Source: Luscinia megarhynchos
Lineage: Eukaryota; Chordata; Aves; Passeriformes; Turdidae
Assembly: GCA_034336665.1 (NCBI GenBank)
Contig: CM067572.1
Span: 3,031,786-3,095,785, forward strand
Direction of reading: 5' to 3'
DNA: 64,000 bases
Of this stretch, positions 17,904 to 30,900 are shown in pieces. Numbering within the stretch: the first letter of the stretch is position 1; each line of letters begins with the position of its first letter. Under the pieces are notes generated by a model. That model was not told the DNA's origin. It did not search any database and worked only from the letters and a program-made list of their open reading frames with translations. The translations under genes and the position numbers were made by a program.

Positions 17904-17930
17904 GGGGCGGGAGCGCTCGGCGGGGCGGGG
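17904..17930 (+). promoter_or_regulatory. Tandem GC boxes (Sp1/KLF-like)
   Basis: GGGGCGGG at 17904-17911 and GGGGCGGGG at 17922-17930. They also give four G-runs in 27 bases, with a 10-base middle loop, so a quadruplex is possible but noncanonical. Confidence 0.55.
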
Positions 17931-17938
17931 ACAGCGCC
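17929..17938 (+). promoter_or_regulatory. SERPINI1: REST/RE1 right half-site (GGACAGCGCC)
   Basis: Ten bases identical to the right half of the RE1 silencer consensus. The left half is not present at the canonical spacing. This is a motif match only, in GC-rich sequence where such words arise by chance. Confidence 0.3.
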
Positions 17939-20900
17939 CGGGCGGAGCGCAGCGGGCTCGGAGCCGCCGAGCTGAGCCCTGCCCGGCAGAGCCGCGGCGG
18001 AGCGCGGGGCGGCGGCAGCGCCGGCAGCGGGCGGCAGCGCGGTGAGTGAGCGCCGTGAGGGAGCGCGCCCGTCCCTCGGCGGGGCGGCGTGGACACATAG
18101 CCCGGCCGGTCCGGCGTGTTCCTCGCACCGAGGAGGAGCCGCTGCCCGTGCGGGGGTCGCCGGCGTTCCCTCAGCGCTCAGGGAGGGAGGGATGGGCTGC
18201 GGCGGGAGAGGAGGCGTCGGGGATCCCAGCCGCTTCTCCGGCGTGGGATGAGCGGCGGGCGAGCCCGGGAGCCGCTGCGGTGCTCGGGCTCCTGCGGGCG
18301 GCCGAGGGACGCGCCGCTCTCCGGCCCCGCGGCGCGGCGGGAGCCCGGCCGGAGTTGTGCTCGGCTGGGGAAAGTGTGCCGGTGCCCCGGTGTGCCGCAG
18401 AACCCTCCCGCCGTGCCCCTGCCCCGTCCCGGCCGCTCCCAGCCCGCAGCCCCGCTCCCGCAGCCGCGCCCGCCCCGTCCTGGCCGCTTGCTCCGCACCG
18501 TCTGTGCGCCCCCGGAGCTGCCCCTTAACGAGCTAAACTTATTATTTACCGCGGTGATTCTGCTCCTAGCGAGCTTTGAGGTTTGAAGTTTCGAATTGCG
18601 TTGCAGGAAGAGCTCAGTGATTAAAACTTGCTATCAATATTAAAGCATCAGCTCGGTTCTGGATTGGAATTTGCATTCCCGATGTGTCGCTGTTAGCGCT
18701 CACTTTCCTAAAGCGCTGATCGCTGTCGCCTGATGTTAAGGCGCACGAATTGCCCGATGTGAGCACGGGGACGAGCAGCTAAAGCATTAAACTTGGCAGG
18801 GCATCGGCTGTAACTTCTTGCGGTGCTGGTGGCAAGAGTGGGATGCTGCGGGAGCAGAGGGACGATGTGCAGGTGTCCGTGTGTGCTACCCATCCGCGTC
18901 TCCTCAGGGGTGAGCGAGGGCGCTACCCGGGGGAAAAATAACAAAAAAAGGCACTTGCATTGTTACACATTATTACAGGTGTGAGTTTTCCCCTTCCCAC
19001 GCTACCTCGTTTTGTTTTAATCAGATCGATGGATTATCTCTCACATATCAAATACTCTGTGCATCCCGGTATTAAGGGGCTGCTTAAAACATACATCGTG
19101 TGTATGAGTTTTGTGTTGTTAATCACCTTTGAGCTCAGATTCTTCAGTTTTCCCCTCGTTTTTGTTGTGATCTGGTGATTTAGTCTAATGGAAAATTACG
19201 CCCTTCTTTGTAGGAGAGAGGTGTTTACCAAAATGTTGCAGCATAGATTAAACCAAATGTCTGTTTAATGGTATTTTATCCTTTTAAGTGAAATCAGTAT
19301 GCTTTAAATAAAGCTACAGAGCTGCAGTTGTAGAGCTGTTAATACTTAAGATAGTTACATCTTCGGTTACATTTATCTTTGTGATACTTTCCCAGATTTT
19401 TTTCAGGTCTTGGAGTTTTTTGTGGTTGGATCATGAGGCTTGGACCAGATTCACCCTTTGTTATTTTCCACCCATTGTATTTTTTTAGAATCACTCTGGC
19501 TTGGTTGAGTGTGATGAGGAGTAATTGCCAAGGCAAGGGAGCGAGCAGGAATGGTTGATGTTTTTATTTTTAAGGTGTGGGCTGTCTACAGAATTACACA
19601 AGGCAGCCTAAGATGTAATACAATGTGAAGGCTTGTGGCAGTGTAAAGTTTCCTGTTAAAGGCAGTCATGAATTCCAAAATTTGACCTCATGAGACTGTC
19701 TGTCCTGTGTTTTTACATCTTCTAGTCCAATTTGAGTTGGGATTTTAAAATTTGCTTTGAGTTTGTCCCTTCATCTGCCACTGTCAGTGATTTGCTCACG
19801 TGTAGATGAAAGTTATTAATGAATGTGTCTGTCACCTCCTTTCATATTCAGGGGTGAACAGTTCTAGGAATGCTATTGTTGTAAAAACTCTCTTGAAATT
19901 TATTCTCTTGATGTAAATGTCGTATTTATGTGTAGTAGCTTAGCTCAGTTTATAACCTTGCATATCACAGCACGTAGCAATGAAAATGGGTTGGTGCTGG
20001 TAGAATTCTTCACAGCAAGATCTGACTACTCCCTGCTCTTTAAAGGCTTTTTCAACTAATGGTTTACTTCTCCAAATTTCAGATTTGTCTTTTGGGCTGC
20101 TCATCATCAGTGAAGACATGTTGTTGGCATGCCTGAATACCTTTTAAAATAATTTCTAGCAGTTTGTGCTCTGTGTGGGCAATACATTATTCTGTCTGTG
20201 TAAAGCACAGGATGAATTAATATAGGGTGCATCTGTCCTATGCTCAGTTTTCAGGCTGTCGTTATCTGAATTAAGCTGTGTGTTCAAAATAACGTTAAAA
20301 ATTGGTGTGTAAGCATGGTTTTCAAAGTTAATGTTTGGTTTTCTCTGTTTTATATACACTTGCATATCTCTGATACAGTATAATGGGCAGATGGTAGGGA
20401 AAGATGTCTGTATAGTCAGCTGTAATTAGTGATAAATGTGCCTTTATGAATATATACATACTTTGTATGTATGAAAAAGCAGAGTAGTTAAATTTGGAAG
20501 TCCTTTAAAAATTTTGGGGTTGTGTCTTCCCAGCATGGTCTTGTGAACTGGATGATTAAACATTAGCAGAACTCGGAGGTGGGGGATATAACATACCCTG
20601 TATTCCTGCAGGAGAAAAGGAAATACTTTCTGCATCTTGAGTTATTGAATTGACAGAGGGACACATTTTCTGCAGACTTCTTTGTGAAATAGTCCTGGAC
20701 ATAAAGTTGTAGCCACTTCAAGGCAAAAAAAAAAAAAAGAATCCTATAGTTCAGTAACAGATGTGAAGTTTTGGTACCTACTTTCCCTCTGTACTTGGCA
20801 CTTAAAGCAGTACAAAATGCCAGGGATGCAAGGATGCATTGATCCCTTTAAGAATGGGTTTATTTCTGGTGTAAGTCCCCTAGTGCAGTCCTGCAAGGGC

Positions 20901-23900
20901 TGTGTTGGGGAAGCTCTGTAGCTATAAAGTAATGTGAGAACAGCTCCTTGCCTGCTTGTGGCTTGGGTAGCTCTCAATAGCGTCTCATTTGGTGGCCTTA
21001 ATGAAGTATCTGCGATAAAGAATTGTTCTTATGTGGTGTGATTAAAATATCAGCTCTAAGGTCGTGTTCTGGTTTGTTTAATACACTTCAAAGCTAATGA
21101 TTATGAGGGCTGCAGACCGTGGCTAATGGGATAAAAGCTGTGTGAGTTATCCATGTCCTTTTTGGGCTTTTGGAGTCATTGCAGAGCAGCTGGAGCTGTG
21201 AGATGGGAAACGAGGAAATTTCTTATTCATACAAGCTAATGAGTTAAATGTGTGTATGGCTTTTGGGTTAATGGGATTTGACCTCGTGTGTTGTGAAGGA
21301 TTTTTTTTGGTTTAGTTCAGTGTTTAAATATTATGATAATTCCTTGAGAAATATTTTTGCAGACCTTGAGACTCTTCTTTTAGGAAGAATCAATAATGAC
21401 AAGTAATTTAATGTCTAGAAGAAGAAAGTTAAAACAATGTGGTTGTATTTAGTTTTATCCAGCTAGCTTCCAATTTATAGACTGGCTGTCTTTGCACTAA
21501 TTTATGTACTTTGTGTACTTCAACCCTGAAGTTTTTCATCATTACAGCTAAAGAAATAATTGCTTAATAATGCTCTCTGTTCCTCCTCTGCTGTGTGAGT
21601 CTGACAGTTCCAACCTCGTGATGGCTTGATGGGCCTAATGGACAATCTGCTGCTTCTGGAAAGGTCTATTCTGTCTGAATCAAAACTGAAGCTGTGCCAT
21701 ATGTGCAGGGGGATGTCAGATGTGCAAACCAAACACTTGTTAGCCAGCAATGGTCTCCCCAGACCATGGAAGAGCTGCAGTTCCTATGTTTCTCCCTCTG
21801 TTTTTGTTGTGCATGTTTCTGTGTGTGCAGTAGGTTTGGGGGGGATTTCCTCATCTCAGGAAACAGAAGTCTCATTTCCTTTTTAACCTTTCTGCACAGC
21901 ACACTAAAGGCTTTGTTTTGCTTTTGCAGTCCTGAGAATTCTGCTCAGATACCACGGAAAGCAAGGCTTTAATTCCCTTTGCAGTAAGACAAAATGCCCA
22001 AACACTGCTCAGCAGCTGCATTTTGTATCTGGTGCTGTTTGAGCAGCAATGCCATTCCAGCCTTGATCCTCCTGTGCGAGTTTGGAGCGAGCTGGAGGAC
22101 TTGGACATCTACTTTTCACTGTGATTTTTGTAACTGCCCTTGGCATGTCAAGGTAGTGTTAAGAGCGTGGGTACTTTGCCAAAGCCAGCCTGTCAGAAGT
22201 GCTCAGCATCACTCAGCCACTGGAGATTGCCTCCTTCCCTGGCAGAGCAGCACAGTGCCAGGCTTTGGGGACTGTCTCCATGGCTGAGGGTGGTGTTTGC
22301 TGCCCTACTTTTCCCCATACATCTCAGTTATGTAAGTTGGAAAGGAAGGTCTAAAGATTTAAGACATCATTTTTTAATTGGTACACCAAAACTGCCCTTT
22401 TCCAATGCTTTTTTGTTTTTTTTTCCACGTTTAAATTAAAGCAGCTCCTGGAGCATTTAATGACTCTGTACTTCACACAGCAATTGGAGTTCACTGAAGC
22501 AACTCATGTTTTCTCTCTCAGATATCTTTTTCTCAAAAGAAGCATTTGCTCCAGTTTCTAAACTATTTAAAGCAATTAATCAAAACCTAAGACGACAGGA
22601 ACAGCTTCTGCAATATCAGGTCTTCAACTTGAGATGAGGTTGATGCAAAGGGAAAATGCCCAAGTCCCCACAAGTGTGTGTAAAGCCTGTAGGTGAACGA
22701 TGACCTTTACATCTGCTAAGAGATATGGGAAGTGGGAGGGAGAAGACAGGGGAGCAGAGTTATTTTTACTGTAAATATGTCAGTTTATTGACTTGTTAAT
22801 TTCAGATTTATTCAAAAAAGCAGGAGGAGGAAACGCTAATGTCTGCCAAAAACAAAGTAATTAGTGGGAGTTGAAAGATGTCTAATGACACTTACAAGTA
22901 CTAAAGAGGAATAAACTAGTCTCTTATTAAACTGGATATGGACTTTTAAAACACTGTAGTAATTCTATTTTATCTTTAGAGCATGTGCAATTGCATATGG
23001 TAAATAAAAACCTCTTTATTGAAGTAACATTGTTTATTCACAGTAACATTACAGGCAGAAGGTGGGGTTTAAATTTTAAAAAAACTTTAAAAAACCAAAG
23101 CTGACTCCACACTTCTAAATTAGGGGTTCAGATAACACTTGACAAAGCTGATGTTTGAGTTGAAGATGACAGAAGGGTTTTAGATTAATGCTTAATGTGC
23201 CTGCTACACCTCCTTGGTCTAGAGTGACAAACAAGATCTTGTTTCATGACTGCATGTGCTATAGAGCAGCTTCTTTTTTCTGTGCCCAGGGACTCTGGTT
23301 GTGATTAGTCCAGTCACAGGATTCATCAGCACATCTGCTCTCCTGGTTCTGTCTGTTGGAGATCTGCAGTCTGGGGAGCTGGGAAGAAGGGGACACAGGG
23401 CCTGGGAACCTGAAGAGAAGTGAGCCCAGGGTTAGGAAGAGCAGCCATCCTGCAGTCGGGAGTGAAACCTGGGGGATCCAGAGCTGAACCCTTTAATTCA
23501 GCACTGCTCTGCTCTGTGCTGCTGTGATCTCATTTCCATGCTGCAGTAATGCTGATTTAAGTGTGACAGATAGGGATTATGTGTTGTCCCCAACTGGTAG
23601 TAGTGAAAGTCTTGGAGGGCTCTTTTGCTTTGCCTCAGGTCATTCCTCTGCCTCTGAACTGGGCTTTCCCTGGCCTGCTTTATCCACTCCCAGCCTGTCC
23701 TCGGGGATCTCCCTCTGCATGCTCTGCTTGTCTCTGCTGTGCCCACAGTGCTCTGTGCTCCTGCAGTGTGTGCTCACAAACCCCTGCTGCTTTTAACCCC
23801 CAAGGCTCCTGGTTCTGCCACCTCAAAGTGCTGCTGCAAGCACCCAGAACTGTGTTTGGGGTGCTCTGTAGCTGTAATTATTCCTGTTCTTCCTGTCCTG

Positions 23901-26107
23901 TCCTGTGTGCCTGGCTGCAGCTGCCCTGTCACCTGTGTGGCCACTGCAGGCACAGCTCTGCTTGCCCTGAGTTGGCTGCAGGACAGTGCCTTGGGTTCAC
24001 CCTCCCCTCATCTCTGGGGCACAGGGAATGTCCTGGTGTCCCCAAACCCCACGGGGATTTTGGAGCTGTTGGGGTCTCCACTTGCTCAAAAGCTACTTGG
24101 CATCATCTGTAGCTGACAGTTCCCATCTGCTCTTCCTACCATGCCTCTGCTGAAATACTAAAGAAAGCAGGATATTAGATATAGGGGAAGATACCAAGGA
24201 AAACAAATATCAGAAAAAAAGCAAGCAGAAATATTTAATTACAGGGGATATGGAGCAGCAGGGCATATAAGATACCCATGACAGTGAGTAAGAATCAAAT
24301 TGACTGTAAGTAGATCTATTTTGAGGGGATGATATGCATGAAGCAAAAAATGCCATTAGTAGTTTATCATACAGAAATGTGAGGGAGGAAAATGTGCATG
24401 CAATATTAGAATACAGTGCACTTGTGGATTTGACATAACAGATAGCAGGTCCCCATATATGAAGTGACAGCAAAATACCCTTCAGCTGCAAGGGGACAAG
24501 CTTTCACTCAGTCACAATGCAAACAAGTTCTTGAAGTGATGGAAGCATATTTCCCAAGAACAACACGAGGACATCTCGTATTTGAAAAGAGAGAAAAGCA
24601 GCAGAAATTCAAATCTGCATCTCAGAATTGTTACAAGGAGCTGAGTCTCATAAGGATCTTTGTTACCTTTAGTGAAAGCCCTATGGAGAGAGAGGTATGA
24701 AAATGTGTTCCTCTATTTGTCATCTCAGCATTGGTAGGGACTAATGAAATTGATTTGCAGCATCCTTTCCTAATCCTTATCCACGTAACTATCCTATCCT
24801 GGAGTTATTACTTAATTCCTTAGGAAGTGTAGGGCTTTGGAAGAATCCCTGGAAATATTGCTGAAGCACTGAGAGAGCAAGGACAAAATTAATTTTTTGC
24901 TTTCAAAGGCTCTAGGATTATCCCAGAAGCTCAGGGAAAGTAACACCAATGGATTGGACAGTTTTAAAGGAAGAAGGGAAAAAAACTTCCTTGTTTTTAG
25001 ATCTTTGGTAGTGGACAAGTCACTTAATCTTTACTTAACCTACACTTCTCCAGTGTAAAATGAAAACAGGCTCTTCCTACTCTGTGAAGCATCTGGGGTT
25101 AATTTGTTAAAGGTAAAGGTCTATTTGTCTGTGATTAATACTGAAAATAATCTCAGTCTGTATAAACCATGGGAGTGACTAGCTGGGCAAACCATTCATC
25201 AGCCATGGTGATCTTTGCTGCCTCACAGCAGCTTGGTATAGATTTTTAGAGACACTGGATCGTTCCTATTACTTACTTGAAGGATAAATTGCAACATTTA
25301 TCATGGCATTCCCATTTTTATTTTGTAAGTCTTTCAATACTGTGATTTGAAGAACACTTTGAAAGCCAATAAGTGCAAATCCCAGATATTGTTGGGCTTG
25401 TAAGGAAGGGTATTTTGCACCATCCTGATCAAAGTAATAAATAGCATCAATGGACTTGCACAACACATAAATGTTGTGTATTTTCAAGGAGGCTGTTAGA
25501 ACACAGAATTCATTTGGAAAATATTTGGAATAATATCATTCACTCATAGAAAATCTCAGTTTTGAGTTGCGTTTCAGTCAAGAAGATACTTGATATCCTT
25601 TAGAAACAAGAAATTGTGCCATCACTGAAACCTTGCAGGGTTGTGCAGAGGCAGGAAGCAGCATATTAATGTGAAATTTCCATCTTTTTCACGCTTAAAT
25701 GGAGCAGATCTAAAGTCAGTTCATTCAACAAAATGGCAATTTGGATCTATTTTACAGAGCTCACTTGAGGCAATGTGCTCTTGCTAGTTCACTTAAAATA
25801 TGGATTCTGAGACTATGGAAGATTTTTGCATATTTCAATTACCATTAGTTCTGTTTGCTCACATTTTACCTGGTTGACTAGAGAAATAAAGTTTTTCTGG
25901 GTGTCTTTTGGCATATACAAAATCTAGTTAATTAAGACATGCTATACTTTCTCCCCAGAGTCAAAGTATAATGTTCAGCTGGCCGACTTGCATGAATAAT
26001 CCATCACTGTGAATCATTAATTTAGAAGACAAGCTATGGTAATTGATGTCTTTATGCAAGCTATGGAAATGCTTAGGGAAATTGCTTATTTTTTCTTGTT
26101 ACTTCCA

Positions 26108-26123
26108 TTTTTTTTTTTTTTTT
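26108..26123. repeat. Poly(T) run, 16 T
   Basis: Uninterrupted T16 in SERPINI1 intron 1; no element attached that I recognise. Confidence 0.8.
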
Positions 26124-26535
26124 CATTTGCTTTGGAATATTTCTAGGCTTGACTAATGTGGATTCTGAGATGGATTCACCTGAGATTAAGGTTCCTGTGG
26201 GACTGGGATCTCTTTCTTATGTTTGAGTAAAAATCTGAATGTTTTTCATCTGAAAAACTTAAAATCATAAGACTTAACCTTGAGCTAATCTTATGTGCAT
26301 ACGTTGGATGAACCACTTTAAGTTTTGGAAGTTTCTAGATAAAGGACCTGGCATGGTGGTCTTGGCAGTGGCTTTAATGTGATAAAAATGCCTTTAAAAA
26401 TCCCTGTCATAATTTAGTAATGCAAACAGGGATTGTAAGCACTACCTACTGGTAAATTGGCATTTAGACCTTCCTGTATTACCCTCAGTTTCCAGCATGT
26501 ATCAAACTAAGCATAAAAAAGGCTGATGAGGTGCA

Positions 26536-26631
26536 TATTTTGTTGGAATATATGTATATGTATGTATTTTGTTGGAATAGATATGTATGTATTTTGTTGG
26601 AATAGGTATATAAAAATTTTGTTGGAATATG
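26536..26631. repeat. AT-rich minisatellite, four ~25-29 bp units
   Basis: The word TTTTGTTGGAATA recurs at 26538, 26567, 26592 and 26617, giving periods of 29, 25 and 25 bases, joined by variable TATGTATG linkers. This is a short imperfect tandem array. Confidence 0.9.
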
Positions 26632-27154
26632 TACATTTGAAGATAATTTTCCACAGAATTCATAAAGCTCACCTATATATTATGTTATACTGTAACCAGG
26701 ATGTGTCAGCTGCATGAAAAGTTACTCATTTTGTTTCCTTTCTGGGAATCTCTTCACTTTTATCCATAATTGAAACATGAGGGTTTGCTACCAATTTACA
26801 ATTATTTTGTCTGCCTGCAGAGCAAGGAAGAGGCAGTTGGTTGGTATTGAATGGGAGCCAACAGCTTGGTGGCATTTCAAAAGTGGGATATCAAGAACCC
26901 ATAAATGACTTAAAGCATATGTATATTATATAATAATGTCATATATGCAGAATATTATAAAGTCTTTCCATTGATGCTGATGGGATTTGGACTATTACCA
27001 CAAGGTACTGTGATGGTTTTTATTCCACAGAGGGAACTTCCTAAATATTTTGTGTGTGTTCTGTAGCTGAAATGCAAAGTGGACCATTTCTACAGATAGA
27101 TTTGAAATGTAACAATTCTGAAAATGAGAAGGCAAGCTTATTTTGTGTTCTTTC

Positions 27155-27173
27155 TTTTTTTTTTTTTTTTTTT
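27155..27173. repeat. Poly(T) run, 19 T
   Basis: Uninterrupted T19. On the minus strand this is A19, but no poly(A) signal or known retroelement precedes it. Confidence 0.8.
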
Positions 27174-27844
27174 GCCCTTGAATGTTTACTTCCCATTTAG
27201 GCATCAAACTGGAGGCTTATTTGATCTCATGTGCTTGGCTGCTCCTGTTTGTTCCCAGCTGAGCCCTGATGTGCTGCACTTTGAGAAACCCAGCCCTGAA
27301 TTTCCACATTTTACACAGCAGCAAAAAGAGAATGTGTTCCCAATGAATTCACATTTGAGCTGAATTCAAATAGGTTTTGCTGTGTGGGTTCAGTTTCATA
27401 AGGTGGGAGAGGTGAAATGCTGCTGATAGCTGCAGTTATTGAAAAATGGTAATCACAACTTTCATAAAGTGAGATAAGCCATGTTTATTAATGCTTTCTG
27501 TGGACATAGAGTGACTTGGCCCTGGGACATTAAATGCCTAAATGGGTTGTGTAATTAGCTTTTTTCCACTTACAGATCAAGCAGCTAAACACACAACATT
27601 TTCTGAGCAGCTTAAATTATTTTTGTCGTGTTCGTTTACACCAAGGGAAAACAATTCTGATTTTTCAGATTTTTTGAATAAAATCAGAGCTGGACAGAGA
27701 ACAGAACTGGGGTCCTGAGGAGGTTTCTATGCCAGCCATAAAATTCATAAACAAGGGATGACTTCTGTGTTTTCATCTCTGACACAGAACAGAGGTTTGA
27801 ACCATACTGGCCTGGTCTGGCAAAGAATTCCAAAATCATTGAAC

Positions 27845-27950
27845 CAAAACCATGGCATGTAGTGGCTATGGGTAGAGACCTCCCCAGGCAGCCTTTTCCA
27901 GAGCTTTCTTGTGTTTGCCAAAATTCTATTGTTTAAGTCCAGCCTGATGT
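27845..27950 (-). mobile_element. Possible ancient CR1 trace
   Basis: The order 'agacctccccaggcagcc', 'ttttccagagc' and 'aagtccagcctgatg' recalls the reverse complement of a CR1 internal segment, but divergence is high. A similarity search is needed to accept it. Confidence 0.3.
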
Positions 27951-30900
27951 TTTCTTAGTACAGTTTGAAACTGCATGTCCCATCTACTGTGTGTACACAA
28001 TCAGAACAATATTTTAATGCCTTTTTTCTTCTCCCTCCATGATTGATATCAAAGAGAGGGACTGAAATAAAACATTGCCAAACTGGCCGAGTTTGAGCTT
28101 TTAAATCCATATTAATTTCATACTTGGCTTCCTCAACTGGCATCATTGTTAGTCCAATTAAAAAATAAATACCCGCCCTAAAGAATTTGCAGCCAGGCTG
28201 TGTCACACTCAGTCCTAGGGGAAAATTACTTAGCATGGGGAATATTCCTGGTTTTTGAAAAGCACTGCTTGAGTGCCTGCCAAAGGTAAGCTTTATTCCC
28301 AAAGTAACCACCCTGACCTCTTTGACAGTATCATAAACCAAATAACTACAACAAAATCCCCAGTTTGATCAGGACATTACAAGGGAAATTTTTTAGTCTG
28401 GATTTCTGGATAAAATAATCTCAACAGTTCCTGGAGGGAGTGAATGGGGAGTTGCCAATGTCAAATAGGAGGTAAATATTTCTCTCCCTGAAACAATTCA
28501 GCAAAATCACCTCTGAAAATCTGAACAACCTGAGGACTTTGAGGTAGTTAAGCTCTAATTTTGTAATGTCATGGTTTGACTCTTTCTATATAAGACAGGT
28601 TAAACAAGTAGGACCTTTAAAATGAGAACAAGGAAATGTTTGTTTAATAAGGCCCCAGTAAAGATTTTTTTTCCCTAATGCAAACTCACTGAATGGGAGT
28701 GCAAAAGGGTTTGAGGTTAGGGATCAGCTGTGGCCATTCAGGCTTGTAATTACAGCTGTGATAAGTGTGTTTTCAAGTCTTGCTGAGTTTTCTTAATCCA
28801 TTATTCTACTGGGCTTTTCATTGTTCCTCCTCGTACACTGTAACAATTCCTGAAAACTTGTGAATCATGGGAAAACAAGTGTTAGGCTATTAATTCCTGG
28901 CTCTATGGAGACATAAACTCAAGTCTTGCCTGGGCAAGTGCATGGCCATGTCTGACATCACTGATTCTGTGCTTGGGAGCCACAGTGAGCACACAAATAT
29001 TGCAGCTCTGTGTGGTGAAGACTGGGCTGTTTGAACTCAAGGTTTTTTAATGTAGCACTGGGGAGAAAAGTGTAGTGAACTTGTGGTCCATTATTGGTAG
29101 CCTTGGTTACTGTGGGCTTTGGGAGCTGGAAAAGAGATGTCTTCTGCTGCTGGCTTCCCTGTGTTTTTATGGAGACAAGCACTGATGTCTCAGCTGGTTG
29201 CTCTTTAAGTGCAGAAATTCATGCCATTGAATGTCCCACAGGTCTGGAGACTTGATCCAGTGGAGCTGCTGTCACCTCTACACAGGCACTTCACTGCTTC
29301 AAACAGCAAAATCAGTGTTGTCCTTCACTTCAAGGTAGTGTAATTCTGTATATTCTGCCATGGATGACTTTGAATAAAGAAGAAATAAACCTAAAAGTGT
29401 CTTCAGGTGGATGATTTCATGCTCTGAAGGGGGCCTGCTGTAATTTTAGTGTCTCATGTGTCCCAGTGATAAACTCTGATGAGACAGAGGTGGCTGTGCT
29501 GCACAGTCCCCAGGGTGCACAGCTGATCCTTGTGTGCTGCCTCAAGCATGAGCAAAGCCAAGGCTTGGCAGAGCAGTGAGAGATGAGCTGTTGCCCATTT
29601 ACACCTGGGGTGTATGTGGATCCAGTGGAGTAGCTGTCCTGTGGTGACTAACTAAAAAAATGTGTGTAATTTGGGCACTGCTTCTCACCCAGCTGCACCA
29701 GCTCCAGGAGGTCTGTGTGAGGCAAGGCGTTCTGCCTGCTTATTGCCTAATGAGACAGATTGACTGAAAATTAAAATATTTTTTCTTCTGTGACTATATT
29801 GATGGAACTGCTTGGCACAAACTGGGTCTGAATTCCTTGCTTTGAGCTGTCCACCTTGCCTATTTGACAACTTAATCTAGACATAAAAATCAGATAACCC
29901 ATGTCCAGCTTGAAAATTGGGATCTTATATATAGGCACAAGAATTCAGGTTAACCTACTTAGTTTTGAAAGCCACGCTAATTAAAAGGATTAACCTGATT
30001 TTAAATAAGTGTGTATGTTACCCACCAATGGAAAATATTGGATGCACATGAATCACAGCTCATCATACAAAAACTGGGAGTAGTGTTACAGCCTTTGTAG
30101 CAAAAGGTGGAATTAATATTAACTTGCCATAAGAAAACATCTGAAACCTTCTGGAAAACAGGCACTTTGGTTTGGGGAGGGCAGACAAGGAGGTTTCAAC
30201 CTTCAGTTTTCATTCTGGGTGTTGGAAATTATTCAATTCCTTTAAGATATTGGAGTTTTCAAATTATAAAAGTTTTGAAGGAAAACAAAACCAAACCAGC
30301 CAACCAAAAAAGCCCCAGACATCCCCTGAACAGCACAGCACGAGCCTGGAGCCTCAGGGAGGGTGTGTAGATGTGAGCCAGCAGAGCACAGCACAAGTGG
30401 CCTGTTCCTCCAGTGCTTTGTGATTGCTCTTGTTCATGGGAATTGCTGCAGCAGTTACAGTCAGGTCTAATGTGATGCAAACTCTGCTGTGTGGGAGAAT
30501 AAGCAAGATTAAGACAAATTCAGCTCCCTCCATGTGGTGTTTAAATGGCTCATCGTGGAGTGGGTACTTGGAGCAGCGTCAGCTCCCATAAACACAAACC
30601 AATGAGGCTTGAACAGTGAGCACAGAAGTGAGCTCCAAGCCAGATTCCACCTTCCAGGCACAGCTTGAGTGCTGGACTCTGAACTGAGCTGTTTTGTCCA
30701 TGGTGAGCCAAGAGTGATGTTTCAATAGCCACAAACCTCCAAGGCCAGGATAAATGAAACTGTCGGAACAAAAATGCCAATATTTTATTCCCCCCAGTAA
30801 AACAAGACTTGTTTTTGCCTCTCACTGAAAAAACCATTTGGTTGTTGTGTATCTTCTGTTGTGGGTAAGATGCCTGAACAGCAGGAAGTAGTATTTCCTC

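Larger units (their letters stand above)
17894..18041 (+). other. SERPINI1: SERPINI1 noncoding exon 1 (5' UTR; upstream limit uncertain)
   Basis: The 3' end is fixed by a strong donor, GCAGCGCG|GTGAGTG, at 18041/18042. The transcription start is not visible; the left limit is the edge of the ZNF143-like motif. No ATG was found in the last 100 bases before the donor. The start codon lies 23.4 kb further on, in exon 2, as in mammalian SERPINI1. Confidence 0.6.
17270..18590. promoter_or_regulatory. CpG island with bidirectional PDCD10/SERPINI1 promoter
   Basis: Base composition changes sharply to very GC-rich with dense CpG, between AT-rich intronic sequence on both sides. The opposed 5' splice donors of the two genes (17686 minus, 18042 plus) lie inside it, only 355 bp apart. 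It contains an ETS-like CCGGAA, two ZNF143/SBS-like motifs and GC boxes; no TATA box was seen at a plausible place. A shared PDCD10-SERPINI1 promoter is known in mammals. The limits are visual estimates. Confidence 0.9.

Noticed and set aside
17264..18586. Long open frames on both strands in the CpG island, including poly-Leu, poly-Gln/Glu and Arg/Ala/Pro-rich products
   Set aside because: They arise from extreme GC content and the trinucleotide repeat. They overlap each other and the noncoding first exons of both genes.
23579..24112. 177-codon open frame, with two more overlapping open frames in the same place
   Set aside because: It lies in locally GC-richer intronic sequence with few stops in several frames. 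The product is Cys/Pro/Leu-rich without a recognisable domain, and no splice context supports it.
27155..27173. T19 run as the tail of a minus-strand retroposed gene
   Set aside because: No poly(A) signal precedes it on the minus strand and nothing recognisable lies upstream.
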